64,000 nt of DNA from Nitrosomonas marina (GCF_900111605.1 NZ_FOIA01000014.1:1-64000); one strand, 5' to 3'; shown: positions 39,434 through 50,065, counted from the first letter of the stretch. Notes: a model not told the origin generated them from the letters alone. A program made the numbers and translations.

Positions 39434-40826
39434 TAGCTTCCCCCTCCTTATCTTCCAGCAACTTATTCACACTTTCTTCATCAAAACCCGCCATGTCAAC
39501 CTTCAGGTAAGCAACTCTCTCGTTCGCCAGAACCAGCGCCTCGCGGACGCCGGATAATGCAGCGAGTTGCTCAGACAGTTGTTGTGACTTGCCCTTATCC
39601 ATCTCCTGCACATGATACATCTTCGATCGAACCGCTGCTGGCGCTTTCATAGTGTATGCGAGTATGAACCATAATGCTAATAACCCACTGCAAAATGCAT
39701 ATAGCCCAAGATTACCGTGGTGTTCCATTAAATATCCCCCCACAGCGGCACCGGCAAAAGCCCCGAGAAACTGGGTGCTGCTATAGACACCTATTGCCGT
39801 ACCTTTTGCTCCGACAGGTGCAATTTTGGAAATCAGCGAAGGCAGACTGGCTTCGAGCAAGTTGAATGCGGCAAAAAATATCAGCAATGCAAACATTGTT
39901 CCCTGAATCGTGTCAACAGTCATCGCCAGGAATATTTGGCCACATAGCAACAGCGCGATTGCGGCCACGAACACTTGTTTTAATCTGGCTTTCTTTTCTC
40001 CATAAATGATAGCCGGTATAACTAGCACCATGGAAAAAAACAAAACTGGCAAATAAATTTGCCAGTGATCTTCGACTGCCATGCCAGCCTCTCTTAATGT
40101 CAATGGCACGAGAAGCCAAAGCGCCATCAATGTAGCATGAAGCGCAAAAATGCCGTAGTTCAAACGTAACAGCTGCGCATTACGTAGTACACTGCCTAAA
40201 CTGTCCGTTGACGCTTCTGTATCTGAGTGAAAGCGACTGATGTGCGGGTCGGGGACGAACAGTTTAACGATCAAAATTGCGGCCAGCGCCAGAATGCCTG
40301 TCATCGCAAAAATTCCCGGAACACCAATCCATTGATTCAGCGCAGGTGCAACGGCCAGTGACAAGGCAAAAACTGCCCCGATCGTCATACCAATGACAGC
40401 CATCGCTTTGGTACGGTGTTCTTCCCGAGTCAAATCGGCGGCCAGCGCCATTATCGCGGCTGAAATCGCACCCGCTCCCTGTATGATGCGTCCGAATATC
40501 ACCCAGTAAATATCGTCTGCTAAAGCAGCAACAAAGCTTCCAACGGCAAAAAGCAGCAAACCAAAATAAATAACCGGTTTTCGCCCTATTCGATCAGACA
40601 GCCAGCCCATCGGTATTTGCAGTATTGCCTGTGTAAGGCCATAAGCACCCAGTGCAATGCCAACTAATGTATAGTTATCCCCCCCGGGCAAGTGTTCCGC
40701 GTAGAACGCAAAAACAGGCAAAATAACGAACAATCCAAACATGCGCAAACCATAGATACTGGCTAATCCGGATGTAGCACGCCACTCTGTTCGCGACATT
40801 TTTTCAGATGATATTGAGGCAGACAT
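39417..40826 (-). CDS. MFS transporter, YajR-like with C-terminal YAM domain
   Basis: This 469-residue protein has about 12 membrane helices. The MFS A-motif reads [17 protein letters not shown], after [14 protein letters not shown]. The last 75 residues are soluble and contain [32 protein letters not shown], a ferredoxin-like YAM domain seen in E. coli YajR. The substrate is unknown. It is located between ssb and the divergent uvrA, a common neighbourhood in betaproteobacteria. Confidence 0.92.
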   Translation of the reverse strand: MSASISSEKMSRTEWRATSGLASIYGLRMFGLFVILPVFAFYAEHLPGGDNYTLVGIALGAYGLTQAILQIPMGWLSDRIGRKPVIYFGLLLFAVGSFVAALADDIYWVIFGRIIQGAGAISAAIMALAADLTREEHRTKAMAVIGMTIGAVFALSLAVAPALNQWIGVPGIFAMTGILALAAILIVKLFVPDPHISRFHSDTEASTDSLGSVLRNAQLLRLNYGIFALHATLMALWLLVPLTLREAGMAVEDHWQIYLPVLFFSMVLVIPAIIYGEKKARLKQVFVAAIALLLCGQIFLAMTVDTIQGTMFALLIFFAAFNLLEASLPSLISKIAPVGAKGTAIGVYSSTQFLGAFAGAAVGGYLMEHHGNLGLYAFCSGLLALWFILAYTMKAPAAVRSKMYHVQEMDKGKSQQLSEQLAALSGVREALVLANERVAYLKVDMAGFDEESVNKLLEDKEGEANGFSQ

Positions 40827-40892
40827 AAATCAGGTTATGTGTTTTCTAAAAAGTTGGGTATATTATCAGGTTGACTCGTTCATAGATAGCCA

Positions 40893-43712
40893 ATGGAATT
40901 GATTAGAATTCGTGGTGCGCGCACCCATAATCTGAAAAATATCAATCTCGATCTGCCGCGTAACAAACTTATCGTAATAACCGGGCTTTCCGGATCTGGA
41001 AAGTCCTCGCTTGCATTCGATACACTTTATGCAGAAGGACAACGGCGCTACGTGGAATCGCTTTCCGCCTATGCCAGACAGTTTCTGCAACTGATGGAAA
41101 AACCCGATGTCGATTCGATCGAGGGTCTTTCGCCTGCCATTGCCATTGAACAAAAAGCCACATCGCACAATCCACGCTCCACAGTAGGCACCGTAACTGA
41201 AATTCACGACTATCTGCGCTTGCTGTTTGCGCGCGTGGGTGATCCGCAATGCCCAACGCATCATATCACGCTAACCGCGCAAAGCGTCTCGCAAATGGTC
41301 GATCATGTGCTTGAACTGCCCGTCGATACACGACTGATGATTCTGTCGCCACTGATTGTTGGACGCAAAGGAGAACAGGCCGATTTATTTGACGAATTGC
41401 GCGCTCAAGGATTTATCCGTTTACGTATCGACGGCGATATACACGACATCGACGATTTACCGAAACTCCAGAAAAACAAAAAACATACCGTTGAGATTGT
41501 TGTTGATCGTTTGAAAATTTCACCAGATGCCAAACAACGACTGGCTGAATCATTCGAAACAGCCTTGCGTCATGCTGGCGGACGCGCGCTCGCGGTAGAG
41601 ATGGACAGCGGCGAGACACATCTTTTTTCCGCAAAATTCAGCTGTCCAGTGTGTAGTTATTCGCTTTCAGAACTTGAACCCAGGCTATTTTCCTTCAACA
41701 ACCCAGTGGGAGCTTGCCAGCGGTGTGACGGCCTTGGCCAGATCACTTTTTTTGATCCGGCCCGCGTTGTGGCATTTCCACACTTATCATTGGCATCCGG
41801 CGCAGTTAAAAACTGGGACCGACGCAATCAGTTTTATTTTCAATTGCTGACAAATCTTGCAGCACATTATGGCTTTGATATTGAAACGCCTTTTGAAAAG
41901 CTGGATACGGCAATTCAGGAAATTATCCTGCATGGTTCAAGACAGGAAAAAATACAATTCACTTACTTGAACGAAGGTGGCAAGAAAAACAGTCAGAAAC
42001 ACACATTCGAAGGCATCATCCCCAACCTTACCCGGCGCTATCACGAAACCGAATCGCAGACTGTGCGTGAAGAACTCGGCAAATATCTGAATGCCAAGAC
42101 ATGCCCGGACTGCCAGGGCACCCGGCTTTGCACAGCCGCGCGCCATGTTTTGGTCGATAACAAAGCCATCTATGAAATCAGCGCGTTACCCCTACAACAG
42201 ACTAAAACATTCTTTGACCAATTGATTTTGCCCGGACACAAGCAATCCATTGCAGAGAGAATTGTCAAGGAAATCTCCAGCCGCTTGCAATTTCTGAATA
42301 ACGTGGGACTGGATTACTTATCGCTGGATCGTTCCGCGGATACGTTATCAGGCGGAGAATCGCAGCGTATCCGGCTGGCCAGTCAGATCGGTTCGGGCCT
42401 TACGGGTGTGATGTACGTTCTCGACGAACCTTCTATCGGATTACATCAGCGTGACAACGATCGCCTGCTCAATACACTCGAACATTTGCGCGATCTGGGA
42501 AACAGTGTCATTGTCGTTGAGCATGATGAAGATGCCATCAAGTTGGCCGATTATGTCGTTGATATGGGGCCGGGCGCAGGCGAACATGGCGGCAAGGTGG
42601 TAGCCCATGGCGAACCAGAATTTATTCAAACACACCATGAATCCTTGACAGGGGCATACCTTGCCGGCAGATTGTCTATCAAAGTTCCTGAGCATCGAAC
42701 AAATCCGAATCGGAACAGAATGCTATGCATCAACGGCGCTACCGGTAATAACCTGAAGAGTCTGCATTTACAATTACCCATTGGCCTGTTTGTCTGCGTA
42801 ACGGGCGTTTCCGGATCCGGAAAATCAACACTGATCAATGAAACGCTGTATCGCGCCGTCTCCCAGCATCTCTACGCGAGCACTACCGGGCCGGCTCCTT
42901 ATGAGAATATTGAAGGACTGGAGTTTTTCGATAAAGTCATCAATATGGACCAAAGTCCGATCGGACGCACGCCACGGTCAAATCCAGCGACCTATACCGG
43001 TTTATTTACACCAATTCGCGAATTGTTTGCAGGTGTGCCGCAAGCACGAGAACGTGGCTATGCACCAGGTCGTTTTTCATTCAATGTAAAGGGCGGACGC
43101 TGCGAAGCATGTCAGGGCGATGGCGTAATCAAGGTTGAAATGCATTTTTTGCCGGATATTTACGTGACTTGTGACGTTTGTCATGGCAAACGGTATAACC
43201 GTGAAACGCTGGAAATACAGTACAAAGGCAAGAACATCAGTGACATTCTGCAAATGACTGTGAAAAGCGCGTTTGATTTTTTTAACCCCGTACCTGTCGT
43301 TGCTCGCAAGCTGCAAACGCTGTTGGATGTCGGATTGGGCTATATCACCCTGGGACAATCCGCTACAACGCTTTCCGGCGGTGAGGCGCAGCGCGTCAAG
43401 CTATCGCTGGAACTATCCAAGCGCGATACCGGCCGCACGCTGTATATACTCGATGAACCCACGACAGGTTTGCATTTCCAGGACATCGACATGCTACTCA
43501 ATGTACTGCACAGGTTGCGTGATCATGGCAATACGGTAGTTGTCATCGAACATAATCTCGATGTCATTAAAACGGCCGACTGGATAATTGATCTGGGTCC
43601 CGAAGGCGGCGATGGCGGTGGATACATAGTGGCCGAGGGCACCCCCGAAGAAATAGCCATGCATCGTCACAGTTATACTGGCCGCTATTTGCAGGATATT
43701 TTGAAACGATGA
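40893..43712 (+). CDS. uvrA: UvrABC excinuclease subunit A
   Basis: This 939-residue protein has two ABC ATPase modules (Walker A at [20 protein letters not shown] and [16 protein letters not shown], signatures [16 protein letters not shown] and [16 protein letters not shown]). It also has two zinc-binding sets (CPVC...CQRC and CEAC...CDVCHG). It recognises DNA lesions in nucleotide excision repair. Its stop overlaps the start of the glycerate kinase gene (ATGA). Confidence 0.98.
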   Translation: MELIRIRGARTHNLKNINLDLPRNKLIVITGLSGSGKSSLAFDTLYAEGQRRYVESLSAYARQFLQLMEKPDVDSIEGLSPAIAIEQKATSHNPRSTVGTVTEIHDYLRLLFARVGDPQCPTHHITLTAQSVSQMVDHVLELPVDTRLMILSPLIVGRKGEQADLFDELRAQGFIRLRIDGDIHDIDDLPKLQKNKKHTVEIVVDRLKISPDAKQRLAESFETALRHAGGRALAVEMDSGETHLFSAKFSCPVCSYSLSELEPRLFSFNNPVGACQRCDGLGQITFFDPARVVAFPHLSLASGAVKNWDRRNQFYFQLLTNLAAHYGFDIETPFEKLDTAIQEIILHGSRQEKIQFTYLNEGGKKNSQKHTFEGIIPNLTRRYHETESQTVREELGKYLNAKTCPDCQGTRLCTAARHVLVDNKAIYEISALPLQQTKTFFDQLILPGHKQSIAERIVKEISSRLQFLNNVGLDYLSLDRSADTLSGGESQRIRLASQIGSGLTGVMYVLDEPSIGLHQRDNDRLLNTLEHLRDLGNSVIVVEHDEDAIKLADYVVDMGPGAGEHGGKVVAHGEPEFIQTHHESLTGAYLAGRLSIKVPEHRTNPNRNRMLCINGATGNNLKSLHLQLPIGLFVCVTGVSGSGKSTLINETLYRAVSQHLYASTTGPAPYENIEGLEFFDKVINMDQSPIGRTPRSNPATYTGLFTPIRELFAGVPQARERGYAPGRFSFNVKGGRCEACQGDGVIKVEMHFLPDIYVTCDVCHGKRYNRETLEIQYKGKNISDILQMTVKSAFDFFNPVPVVARKLQTLLDVGLGYITLGQSATTLSGGEAQRVKLSLELSKRDTGRTLYILDEPTTGLHFQDIDMLLNVLHRLRDHGNTVVVIEHNLDVIKTADWIIDLGPEGGDGGGYIVAEGTPEEIAMHRHSYTGRYLQDILKR

Positions 43713-44986
43713 ATCTGCGCACCTGCTTGATGGACAGTTTTCATGCGGCTGTCGAGACAGCCAACCCGGCACACACCGTGCCACGCCATCTTCCCAATCC
43801 GGCCCATGTGCCCGGGCGCATGTTTGTTATCGGAGCTGGTAAGGCCTCTGCAGCAATGGCCTTGGCGGTAGAGAGAAGCTGGCCTGAAAACAAGGTACTG
43901 GAAGGAATGGTGGTAACACGGTATGGCTATAATCAACCCACTCGAAGAATCGAAGTTGTAGAAGCCGGTCATCCTGTACCGGATTATAACGGCATGCAGG
44001 CCGCACAAATCATATTAAAGCAGGTTAAGCGCCTAACCAAACATGATTTTCTGCTGTGCTTATTCAGTGGCGGCGGCTCCAGTTTGCTGCCCCTACCACC
44101 GGAGGGCGTAACATTGGCGGATCTTCAGGAACTCACTGAGCAACTTCTTCGTTGTGGCGCGAGCATTCAGGAAATTAATACCATCCGCAAACATCTGTCC
44201 TGCATTCAAGGAGGCCGGCTCGCCGCCGTCTGTCGCGCTCCAGTTCGTGCGTTAATGATATCAGATGTTACCGGGGACGATCCCGCCCATATTGCTTCCG
44301 GTCCCTGTGCGCCAGACCCAACGCGTTCCTCCGATGCACTGGCAATACTGTCACGTTACCAGCTTAACGTGCCATCCAGCATCAGAAATCGACTGATTGC
44401 CGGAGATCGGCAGCAACTGAATGAAACGCCTAAACCCGGCGCTTCGATATTTAAACACGTCGAAAATATCGTAATAGCCAGTGCTCACCAATCGCTCGCT
44501 GCCGCCAGAAATTATTTCCAAAAACAGCATTTTAACACGTTGATACTGGGAGACACGGTAACCGGTGAGGCGCGCGAAGTCGCAAAAGTTTTCGCAGCAT
44601 TCATTAAAGAAATTCGCCGCTATCCGGATATTCTAAAGCCGCCAGCAGCATTACTGTCGGGCGGCGAAACGACGGTTACGGTCAAAGGTAACGGAAGTGG
44701 CGGTCGTAACACTGAGTTTTTACTGTCACTGTTGATAGAGCTGGATGGGCTGGATGGTGTTTATGCGCTGGCTTGCGATACGGATGGCATAGATGGCTCT
44801 GAAGACAATGCCGGCGCCCTGATAACACCCGATACTTTAGCGAGGGCACATAAGAAAGAAATTCAGGCCGGTGAATTGCTGGCCAACAACGATGCGTACC
44901 GATTTTTTGAACAACTGGGTGATTTGGTAATCACAGGCCCTACCTATACCAACGTGAATGATTATCGGGCGATGTTGATTGTTTAG
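43709..44986 (+). CDS. Glycerate 2-kinase (MOFRL family)
   Basis: This 425-residue protein starts with a DUF4147 domain ([70 protein letters not shown]) and ends with a MOFRL domain ([45 protein letters not shown]). It phosphorylates D-glycerate to 2-phosphoglycerate, linking glycolate/glycerate salvage to glycolysis, which is useful in a Calvin-cycle organism. It is translationally coupled to uvrA by a 4-bp overlap. Confidence 0.93.
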   Translation: MNLRTCLMDSFHAAVETANPAHTVPRHLPNPAHVPGRMFVIGAGKASAAMALAVERSWPENKVLEGMVVTRYGYNQPTRRIEVVEAGHPVPDYNGMQAAQIILKQVKRLTKHDFLLCLFSGGGSSLLPLPPEGVTLADLQELTEQLLRCGASIQEINTIRKHLSCIQGGRLAAVCRAPVRALMISDVTGDDPAHIASGPCAPDPTRSSDALAILSRYQLNVPSSIRNRLIAGDRQQLNETPKPGASIFKHVENIVIASAHQSLAAARNYFQKQHFNTLILGDTVTGEAREVAKVFAAFIKEIRRYPDILKPPAALLSGGETTVTVKGNGSGGRNTEFLLSLLIELDGLDGVYALACDTDGIDGSEDNAGALITPDTLARAHKKEIQAGELLANNDAYRFFEQLGDLVITGPTYTNVNDYRAMLIV

Positions 44987-45005
44987 AGATCGGATAGCCG
45001 TTTGC

Positions 45006-45485
45006 TTAACCCTGCACGATTTCAATTTGATCGACCTGTATGGAAGATACCAGATAGCCTGACTCATACCATCGATGGATTATATATTCATAAAAAGCCT
45101 GGTTCCGCCGAATATCCTGTGCTGATACCAGTGATTTTCCGCGTTCCGTCAAAATAACACAGCCAAGGTCAAGCTGATTATCCATCTCGTTCGGAAAACC
45201 AATTTTGGTCGGTTTTCCGCAATAAAACAGCCGGGTATGCTTGCCAAATTTCTTTTTAACGAATCCGTCCGGCTCATAGCTGATCAGCCCGCATGCCTCA
45301 AGTTGCTTGAGTGTATGCTCAGTAATGCCCTGATCGGTATAGACTGTTGCATTGACATCCAGAATAAGCGGCAGTGGTCCACCCTGTACCCAAATGAACT
45401 GATGCAGTACTTTAAACAGTCGTCTATTTTTCTCGCTCAATTCATAACCCGGTTGCGGCTGTGCACCCAGAGAGGATTCTATCAT
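45006..45485 (-). CDS. Hypothetical protein, resembles C-terminal part of DUF2806-like proteins
   Basis: The ATG at 45485 gives 159 residues. I do not recognise the family firmly. The order 'winged-helix-like region (HTLKQLEACGLISYEPDGFVKKKFG), beta part, then VILTERGKSLVSAQDIRRNQAFYEYIIHRW' recalls the C-terminal domain of DUF2806 (LPO_1073) proteins, but the match is from memory and weak. It is hydrophilic, with no signal. It lies downstream of another unknown gene on the same strand. Confidence 0.55.
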   Translation of the reverse strand: MIESSLGAQPQPGYELSEKNRRLFKVLHQFIWVQGGPLPLILDVNATVYTDQGITEHTLKQLEACGLISYEPDGFVKKKFGKHTRLFYCGKPTKIGFPNEMDNQLDLGCVILTERGKSLVSAQDIRRNQAFYEYIIHRWYESGYLVSSIQVDQIEIVQG

Positions 45486-45585
45486 TGGCAATTAACTTCT
45501 AATGTTAGAAGAATACTGTTGTAAAAAACATTTTCCCGTCAGTTTCTCAATCATTGTTTCATCGCACATAAGATTGATTTTTTGC

Positions 45586-46032
45586 TTATTTATCATTTTT
45601 GTGACTGTTGACATCGATAGCGTTTGAATCGACATTTGTTTCTTGTGAATCACTTTGAGCGGTCTGGTCTGTTTGAATCTGTTTTTTACTTTTTTCAATC
45701 CCCTCATTTTTTGTTTTTGGTTTTTCTGCCCTTTTCGCGCGATGCTTCAATTCACTATTGATTTCATTGAGGAAATTAATGTTGTCCTGGCGGCGTTTCT
45801 CGCCCTTATACCAGGCGAGACAAGTCAACGATCCCATAACGATCAGTAATACATTAAGTACATCGACGCCATCAAAAAATATAAAAGCAATACCGGTCGA
45901 AACAGCGAAAGCACCGAGAAACGCAGTAAAATGCCACATTTTATTTCCCGCTTTTTGGTAACGCTTGCTCAGCTCCTCTAGCTTGTCGCGTGTTGAAATC
46001 AGCTCTTGATCTGTCCATTTTTTCATGCTCAT
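45586..46032 (-). CDS. Hypothetical membrane protein with two helices and a charged tail
   Basis: I do not recognise this protein. With the ATG at 46032 (MSMKKWTDQELISTRDKLEEL) it has 148 residues; starts at 46050 or 46083 are also possible, and GGGAGA lies about 10 nt before 46032. A helical N-terminus is followed by a hairpin of two membrane helices (about residues 32-70) and a Lys/Asp/Ser/Gln-rich tail. The large folded repeat begins about 50 bp upstream of the start, so it may lie in the leader of this gene. Confidence 0.6.
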   Translation of the reverse strand: MSMKKWTDQELISTRDKLEELSKRYQKAGNKMWHFTAFLGAFAVSTGIAFIFFDGVDVLNVLLIVMGSLTCLAWYKGEKRRQDNINFLNEINSELKHRAKRAEKPKTKNEGIEKSKKQIQTDQTAQSDSQETNVDSNAIDVNSHKNDK

Positions 46033-46085
46033 AGTGAGTAAATCTCCCATATAATCTTTTTTGGCTTGACCGGATCTGCACATAG

Positions 46086-46346
46086 TACTCTATCAATATG
46101 ATATTGCCGGGTTCAGTGAGCTTGTCAGTGTTCATGGCAAGGCGTGTCTTGCAGGAAATAGTTGTTCTATTACCAAAAGACACAACACAGTCCATGGATG
46201 CTGACAAGCTCATCCACAGGGCGTTACCGTGGTGTCCTGCAGCCGTGTTACAGTACTTGAAAAGGGAACAACCCTTTCCCGCGTACTGTGCCTGCTCCAT
46301 AACACCACGGCAACGCTGTACCTGGCAATATCATATTGATAGAGTA
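46086..46346. mobile_element. 261-bp folded MITE-like element with complementary apical loops
   Basis: 26-bp terminal inverted repeats (46086-46111 and 46321-46346) differ at one position, where G-U pairing is still possible in RNA. ATAG stands directly outside both ends (46082-46085 and 46347-46350), as a 4-bp target duplication. Inside are two long arms. Arm 1 pairs TGAGCTTGTCAG (46117-46128) with CTGACAAGCTCA (46201-46212), then CATGG/CCATG, GTGTCTT/AAGACAC and GGAAATAG/CTATTACC, loop TTGTT. Arm 2 pairs 46221-46235 with 46302-46316 (14 of 15), then GCAG/CTGC, ACAGTAC/GTACTGT and AAAGGG/CCCTTT, loop AACAA. The loops are exact complements. No coding capacity is supported. Confidence 0.85.
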
Positions 46347-46521
46347 ATAGTATACCGATACGATACTGAATATTCTGTTTTCAATTTCGAAAATATTTTA
46401 ATTCACTTCCAGATTTCTGTAATTCTAATTGCTTGCTGCACCATTTGAGCAAAGATAATATCTGAACGGAACAATCCCAGTGTATCAATTAGTTGCTGAG
46501 GTAACGAAGGAGGATGCCGAA

Positions 46522-46584
46522 ATGATCAGAATACTTCGGTTCCAGAAGCTATTTTTCATAAGAAACAAAAAAGGCACCTTTTAG
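46522..46584 (+). CDS. Possible 20-residue basic peptide
   Basis: A perfect AAGGAGG (46507-46513) stands 8 nt before an ATG that opens a 20-codon frame (MIRILRFQKLFFIRNKKGTF). Its stop falls in the loop of the porin terminator hairpin. The ribosome site is better than that of most genes here, but a peptide this short can occur by chance and I know no homologue. Confidence 0.25.
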   Translation: MIRILRFQKLFFIRNKKGTF

Positions 46585-46595
46585 GTGCCTTTTTT
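46567..46595 (-). terminator. Rho-independent terminator of the porin gene
   Basis: A perfect 13-bp stem, AAAAAAGGCACCT (46567-46579) and AGGTGCCTTTTTT (46583-46595), with a 3-nt loop and T tracts on both strands, lies 18 bp after the porin stop. Confidence 0.9.
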
Positions 46596-46613
46596 GTTTA
46601 AAACAATTTGTTC

Positions 46614-47834
46614 TTAGAAGTTGTGGCGTACACCGACTGTATATACGTTGCTGTCTCTAAAACCGGTAGCAACGTTGTTGTTATCAATCATGTTACGTTG
46701 GTAGCCACCGAAAAGGCTTGAGCGTTTGCTCAGATTGTGAATTGCACCTACTGTAAAGGTGCTGATTTCACGTTTTGAAGCAGCTGTAGTTGCTTCGGCC
46801 TCACCCATACCACCTTGTGCCAGCAAACGGGTATTGCCGATTTCATACTCGCCACCCACAAACCAGAGGTGTCCGTCACCGTTCACGTTCATGGCTGAGT
46901 TACATTGTCCGCGTCCACCATTGTTTGCGCCTCCCAATGCTGTGCTACCCAATGCAGCTGCAGTTGTACAAGAAGCAGCACCGTTTATGCTAGCGTTATT
47001 GATATTTTCATACTGACCACTCAAACGGAAACCCATGAAGCTCCAGGTAGCACCACCACGCCAGACTTCTTCGTCGTCAGCACCGATACCTTGAAAAGCT
47101 CTTTGGTTTGTGCTGATATTATCCCGTGAGTAACCACCAAATACACCAACGTTATGATCAGCTATGTTCGCTTCATATTTACCAGCGATCTGGAAATCCC
47201 ATTCGCCATCTTCACCACCACTAGTGCTGCTAGGTGTAAAGTTGCTGGAATTAGCAACACCGCCACCCAGTATAGGATCGAGATTGTTAGAATCGCCCGG
47301 CATCAACAAAGCTGCAAATGAAAAACCCTCAACGGTAGGGGAATCATAACGGGCCGCACTGTTTACGAAACCTTGCGCGCCTGATCCCATACCATTTGCC
47401 GATGCAGTCATGGTACCACCGCTACCTGCTGCCTGAAGCGTTGTGTAAGCGAATGGGTCAATTGTTTGACCACCGGCAAAATCCTTGAATGGAGATTGAA
47501 CACGACCGAATTTAACTTCACCCCAGGCGTCATTAGCCAGAGCAACCCAGCGTTCACGGGCAATGCCTATATCACCATTGCCGGTATTGAAACCAAACTC
47601 TAAATGGGCTTTTGCCTTCAGTCCACCACCTAGTTGTTCAACAACATGTACACCCCATCTTGAACGACCTGCTTCATCTCCAATCTGCGCCTGGCTGGTC
47701 AAACCGTCGAAATCAATTGTAGAATATTCTGCCTGGACGCTACCGAACATAGTAACATTGGTTCCTTGTGCTGACGCAACCATTGGTGTTGCAAGCGCAC
47801 CGGCAACTGCTAACGAAATAAGCTTCTTCTTCAT
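46614..47834 (-). CDS. Gram-negative porin (betaproteobacterial type)
   Basis: This 406-residue protein has a signal peptide (KKKLISLAVAGALATPMVASAQ) and then VTMFGSVQAEYSTIDFDG, the usual start of the 16-strand Porin_4 group. RSRWGVHVVEQLGGGLKAKAHLEFGFN, ERWVALANDAWGEVKFGRVQSPF and the C-terminal VYTVGVRHNF (terminal Phe needed for barrel assembly) support this. It should form a trimeric outer-membrane diffusion pore. The ribosome site GGAG (in GGAGAACTTCCC) precedes the ATG, and a strong terminator follows. Confidence 0.95.
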   Translation of the reverse strand: MKKKLISLAVAGALATPMVASAQGTNVTMFGSVQAEYSTIDFDGLTSQAQIGDEAGRSRWGVHVVEQLGGGLKAKAHLEFGFNTGNGDIGIARERWVALANDAWGEVKFGRVQSPFKDFAGGQTIDPFAYTTLQAAGSGGTMTASANGMGSGAQGFVNSAARYDSPTVEGFSFAALLMPGDSNNLDPILGGGVANSSNFTPSSTSGGEDGEWDFQIAGKYEANIADHNVGVFGGYSRDNISTNQRAFQGIGADDEEVWRGGATWSFMGFRLSGQYENINNASINGAASCTTAAALGSTALGGANNGGRGQCNSAMNVNGDGHLWFVGGEYEIGNTRLLAQGGMGEAEATTAASKREISTFTVGAIHNLSKRSSLFGGYQRNMIDNNNVATGFRDSNVYTVGVRHNF

Positions 47835-48146
47835 AGGGAAGTTCTCCTTTAATGTTAAAACGACTGGGGGTCAACAATAAACCCAACTTTGTTCCGGTGG
47901 AATGCACCCCGCTTTTTTCTGACCTCCCAATCTGGGAAGGTATGGATGGATTTTGCACAACACATTGCATTCCTGCAAGAAAAACAAATCTTTTTTTTGC
48001 AAAAAACAGACTAAATGTTGCTTTTGTGCAACACAATTGTTGTTTTTTCGCCTATAAAGACGTTGCACTAAAATCGCAATCCATCCAGACAAGCAAAAAA
48101 ATGATGTTTGTTTATGATTTTATTCGTGAAATTACTTGTTCAAGGA
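47835..48146 (-). promoter_or_regulatory. Porin upstream region, rich in TTGTGCAA-like repeats
   Basis: 312 bp without a gene between recQ and the porin. It holds repeated GTGCAA/TTGCAC-type words, including TGTTGC-(6)-GCAACA at 48016-48033 and the overlapping palindrome ACAATTGT. These look like protein-binding or hairpin sites controlling the porin. I cannot place a single promoter with confidence. Confidence 0.4.
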
Positions 48147-48168
48147 ATGTGCAAACGTTTTTGCACAT
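48147..48168. promoter_or_regulatory. Perfect palindrome ATGTGCAAA-N4-TTTGCACAT
   Basis: 9-bp arms (48147-48155 and 48160-48168) with a 4-bp spacer lie right at the recQ stop codon. There is no T run after it on the minus strand, which argues for an operator or a weak terminator rather than a standard rho-independent one. The GTGCAAA word recurs toward the porin. Confidence 0.5.
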
Positions 48169-49971
48169 CACGTATTACACAAAATTTCAATGAGCTGGTC
48201 ACCATATTTATCGAGCTTATGCGCGCCGACACCGGCAACGCGAAGCAGTTCATCCCTGCTTTGCGGATTCAAACGCACCAACTCTTTCAATGTCGTATCA
48301 TGAAAAATGACATATGCGGGTACGCCATGTTCCCGGGCTGTTTTAGCGCGCCAATCGCGCAACTGATCCAGAAGTTTTTGCGCACCTTGATCGAGGATTG
48401 AAATGTTACTGACAGACTGTTTTTTTTTGCAGAGACTTTTTATGTTCGCGCTGTTGACGCAAAAAAACTTTTTGCCGACCTTTCAAAACAGCACGACTCG
48501 CGTTTGTCAGACACAAAGCGCCATAACCATCATTGTCTGTTGTTAACAGGCCCAGTGCAATCAACTGCCTGAATATTGCGCGCCAGGTTTTAACCGGCAA
48601 ATCCTTTCCTATCCCGAATGTGCTAATACAATCATGCTTCCAGTGCGTAACTTGCATTGTTTGATTGCCGCGCAGAACATCAATTAAATACCCGGCGCCA
48701 AATTGTTGCCCGGTACGATAAACGCAGGATAATGCCTTTTGAACAGCAATAGTGGCATCCCAGGAATCCGGCGGATTCAAACAAACATCACAGTTGCCGC
48801 AAGCCGCGAATGTAACCGATTCACCAAAATAATCCAGTAAATAAACGCGACGACAGGCTGTTGTTTCACATAATGCCAGCATCGCTTCCAGTTTTTTGGT
48901 TGCAATCTGCTTGAATTGAGCCTGCGCCTCAGACTCTTCGATCATTCGTCGTTGCTGGATAACATCATTCAGCCCATACACCATCCAGGCGTTGGCTTTT
49001 TGCCCATCCCGCCCGGCCCGCCCTGTTTCCTGATAATAACCTTCGATACTTTTAGGCATATCCAGATGTGCAACAAAGCGGACATCCGGCTTATCAATAC
49101 CCATACCAAAAGCTATGGTTGCAACCATGACAATATTGTCTTCACGTAAAAATATCTCCTGGTTCAGCGCGCGTTGATGCGGACTCATTCCCGCATGATA
49201 GGCCAAAGCAGTTATACCATGTGCGCTTAACCATGCAGCGGTGTCTTCTGTTTTTTTTCGCGACAGGCAATATACGATACCTGCATCATGCAAATGCTCG
49301 GCTCGTATAAACGACAGCAACTGCTGCTTGCTGTTGACTTTATCAACTATCTGATAACGGATATTGGGTCGGTCAAAACTGGATAGAAAGATTTCCGCAT
49401 CATCCAGCGCCAATCGCTCGATGATTTCTTTGCGTGTAACGTCGTCAGCCGTCGCCGTCAGGGCGATACGCGGCACATCGGGAAAACGTGCGTGAAGAAC
49501 ATTCAACTGCCGGTACTCGGGACGAAAATCATGCCCCCACTGCGAAACGCAATGAGCTTCATCAATCGCAAACAATGCGAGCTGAGTTCTGGCAATCAGG
49601 TCAAGAAAACGCCGGGTTAGCAGACGTTCCGGTGCGACATAAAGCAAATCATAATCACCCGCCAGCAACTTTTGTTCGACGGCTTGCGCTTCTTCTACAG
49701 GAAGCGCCGAGTTCAGTACGGCAGCATCGATTCCTACCTCATTGAGCGCGGCCACCTGATTCTGCATCAATGAAATCAATGGAGAAACTACAATTGCAAC
49801 ACCTTTGCGCATTAACGCGGGTATCTGATAGCAAAGCGATTTGCCTCCTCCCGTCGGCATCAATACCAGACAGTCATTGCCATTGACCAGATGCTCGATA
49901 ACATCGGCCTGCTGTCCCCGAAATGCCGGATATCCAAAGACTTCTTTCAGGATATTCAATGCATGCGACAT
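48168..49971 (-). pseudogene. recQ: ATP-dependent DNA helicase RecQ, frameshifted before the HRDC domain
   Basis: From the ATG at 49971 ([20 protein letters not shown]) the frame codes the helicase core (Walker [20 protein letters not shown] box [20 protein letters not shown]) and the RQC zinc cysteines (CETTAC, CGNCDVC). It stops at 48406. The next frame directly continues with the HRDC domain (LRDWRAKTAREHGVPAYVIFHD to GVGAHKLDKYGDQLIEIL), ending at 48168. The break coincides with nine A residues on the coding strand (48420-48428); eight would keep the frame. This could be a sequencing error, a real mutation, phase variation or slippage. Without HRDC, a 521-residue RecQ core would still be made. 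Confidence 0.88.
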
Positions 49972-49988
49972 ATATTGACGTAATTCGT

Positions 49989-50020
49989 GATTCGTGATTC
50001 TTGCGATTCGTGATTCTTGC
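49989..50020. repeat. Tandem duplication of a 16-bp unit
   Basis: GATTCGTGATTCTTGC occurs twice in a row (49989-50004 and 50005-50020), preceded by a partial copy (AATTCGTGATTCGTG). It lies between recQ and the DASS transporter gene, just upstream of the recQ start. Confidence 0.85.
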
Positions 50021-50065
50021 GCCCGACTCTTTGAGTCGTCATTTACCTGTACGATATAGAAAGCG

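Noticed and set aside
45941..46300. 119-codon minus-strand frame running from the folded element into the two-helix gene
   Set aside because: It overlaps the better-supported gene at 45586-46032 in another frame and consists of repeat sequence in its first half.
46098..46448. 116-codon open frame on the plus strand across the folded element
   Set aside because: It is produced by the inverted-repeat structure, has no ribosome site and no family resemblance.
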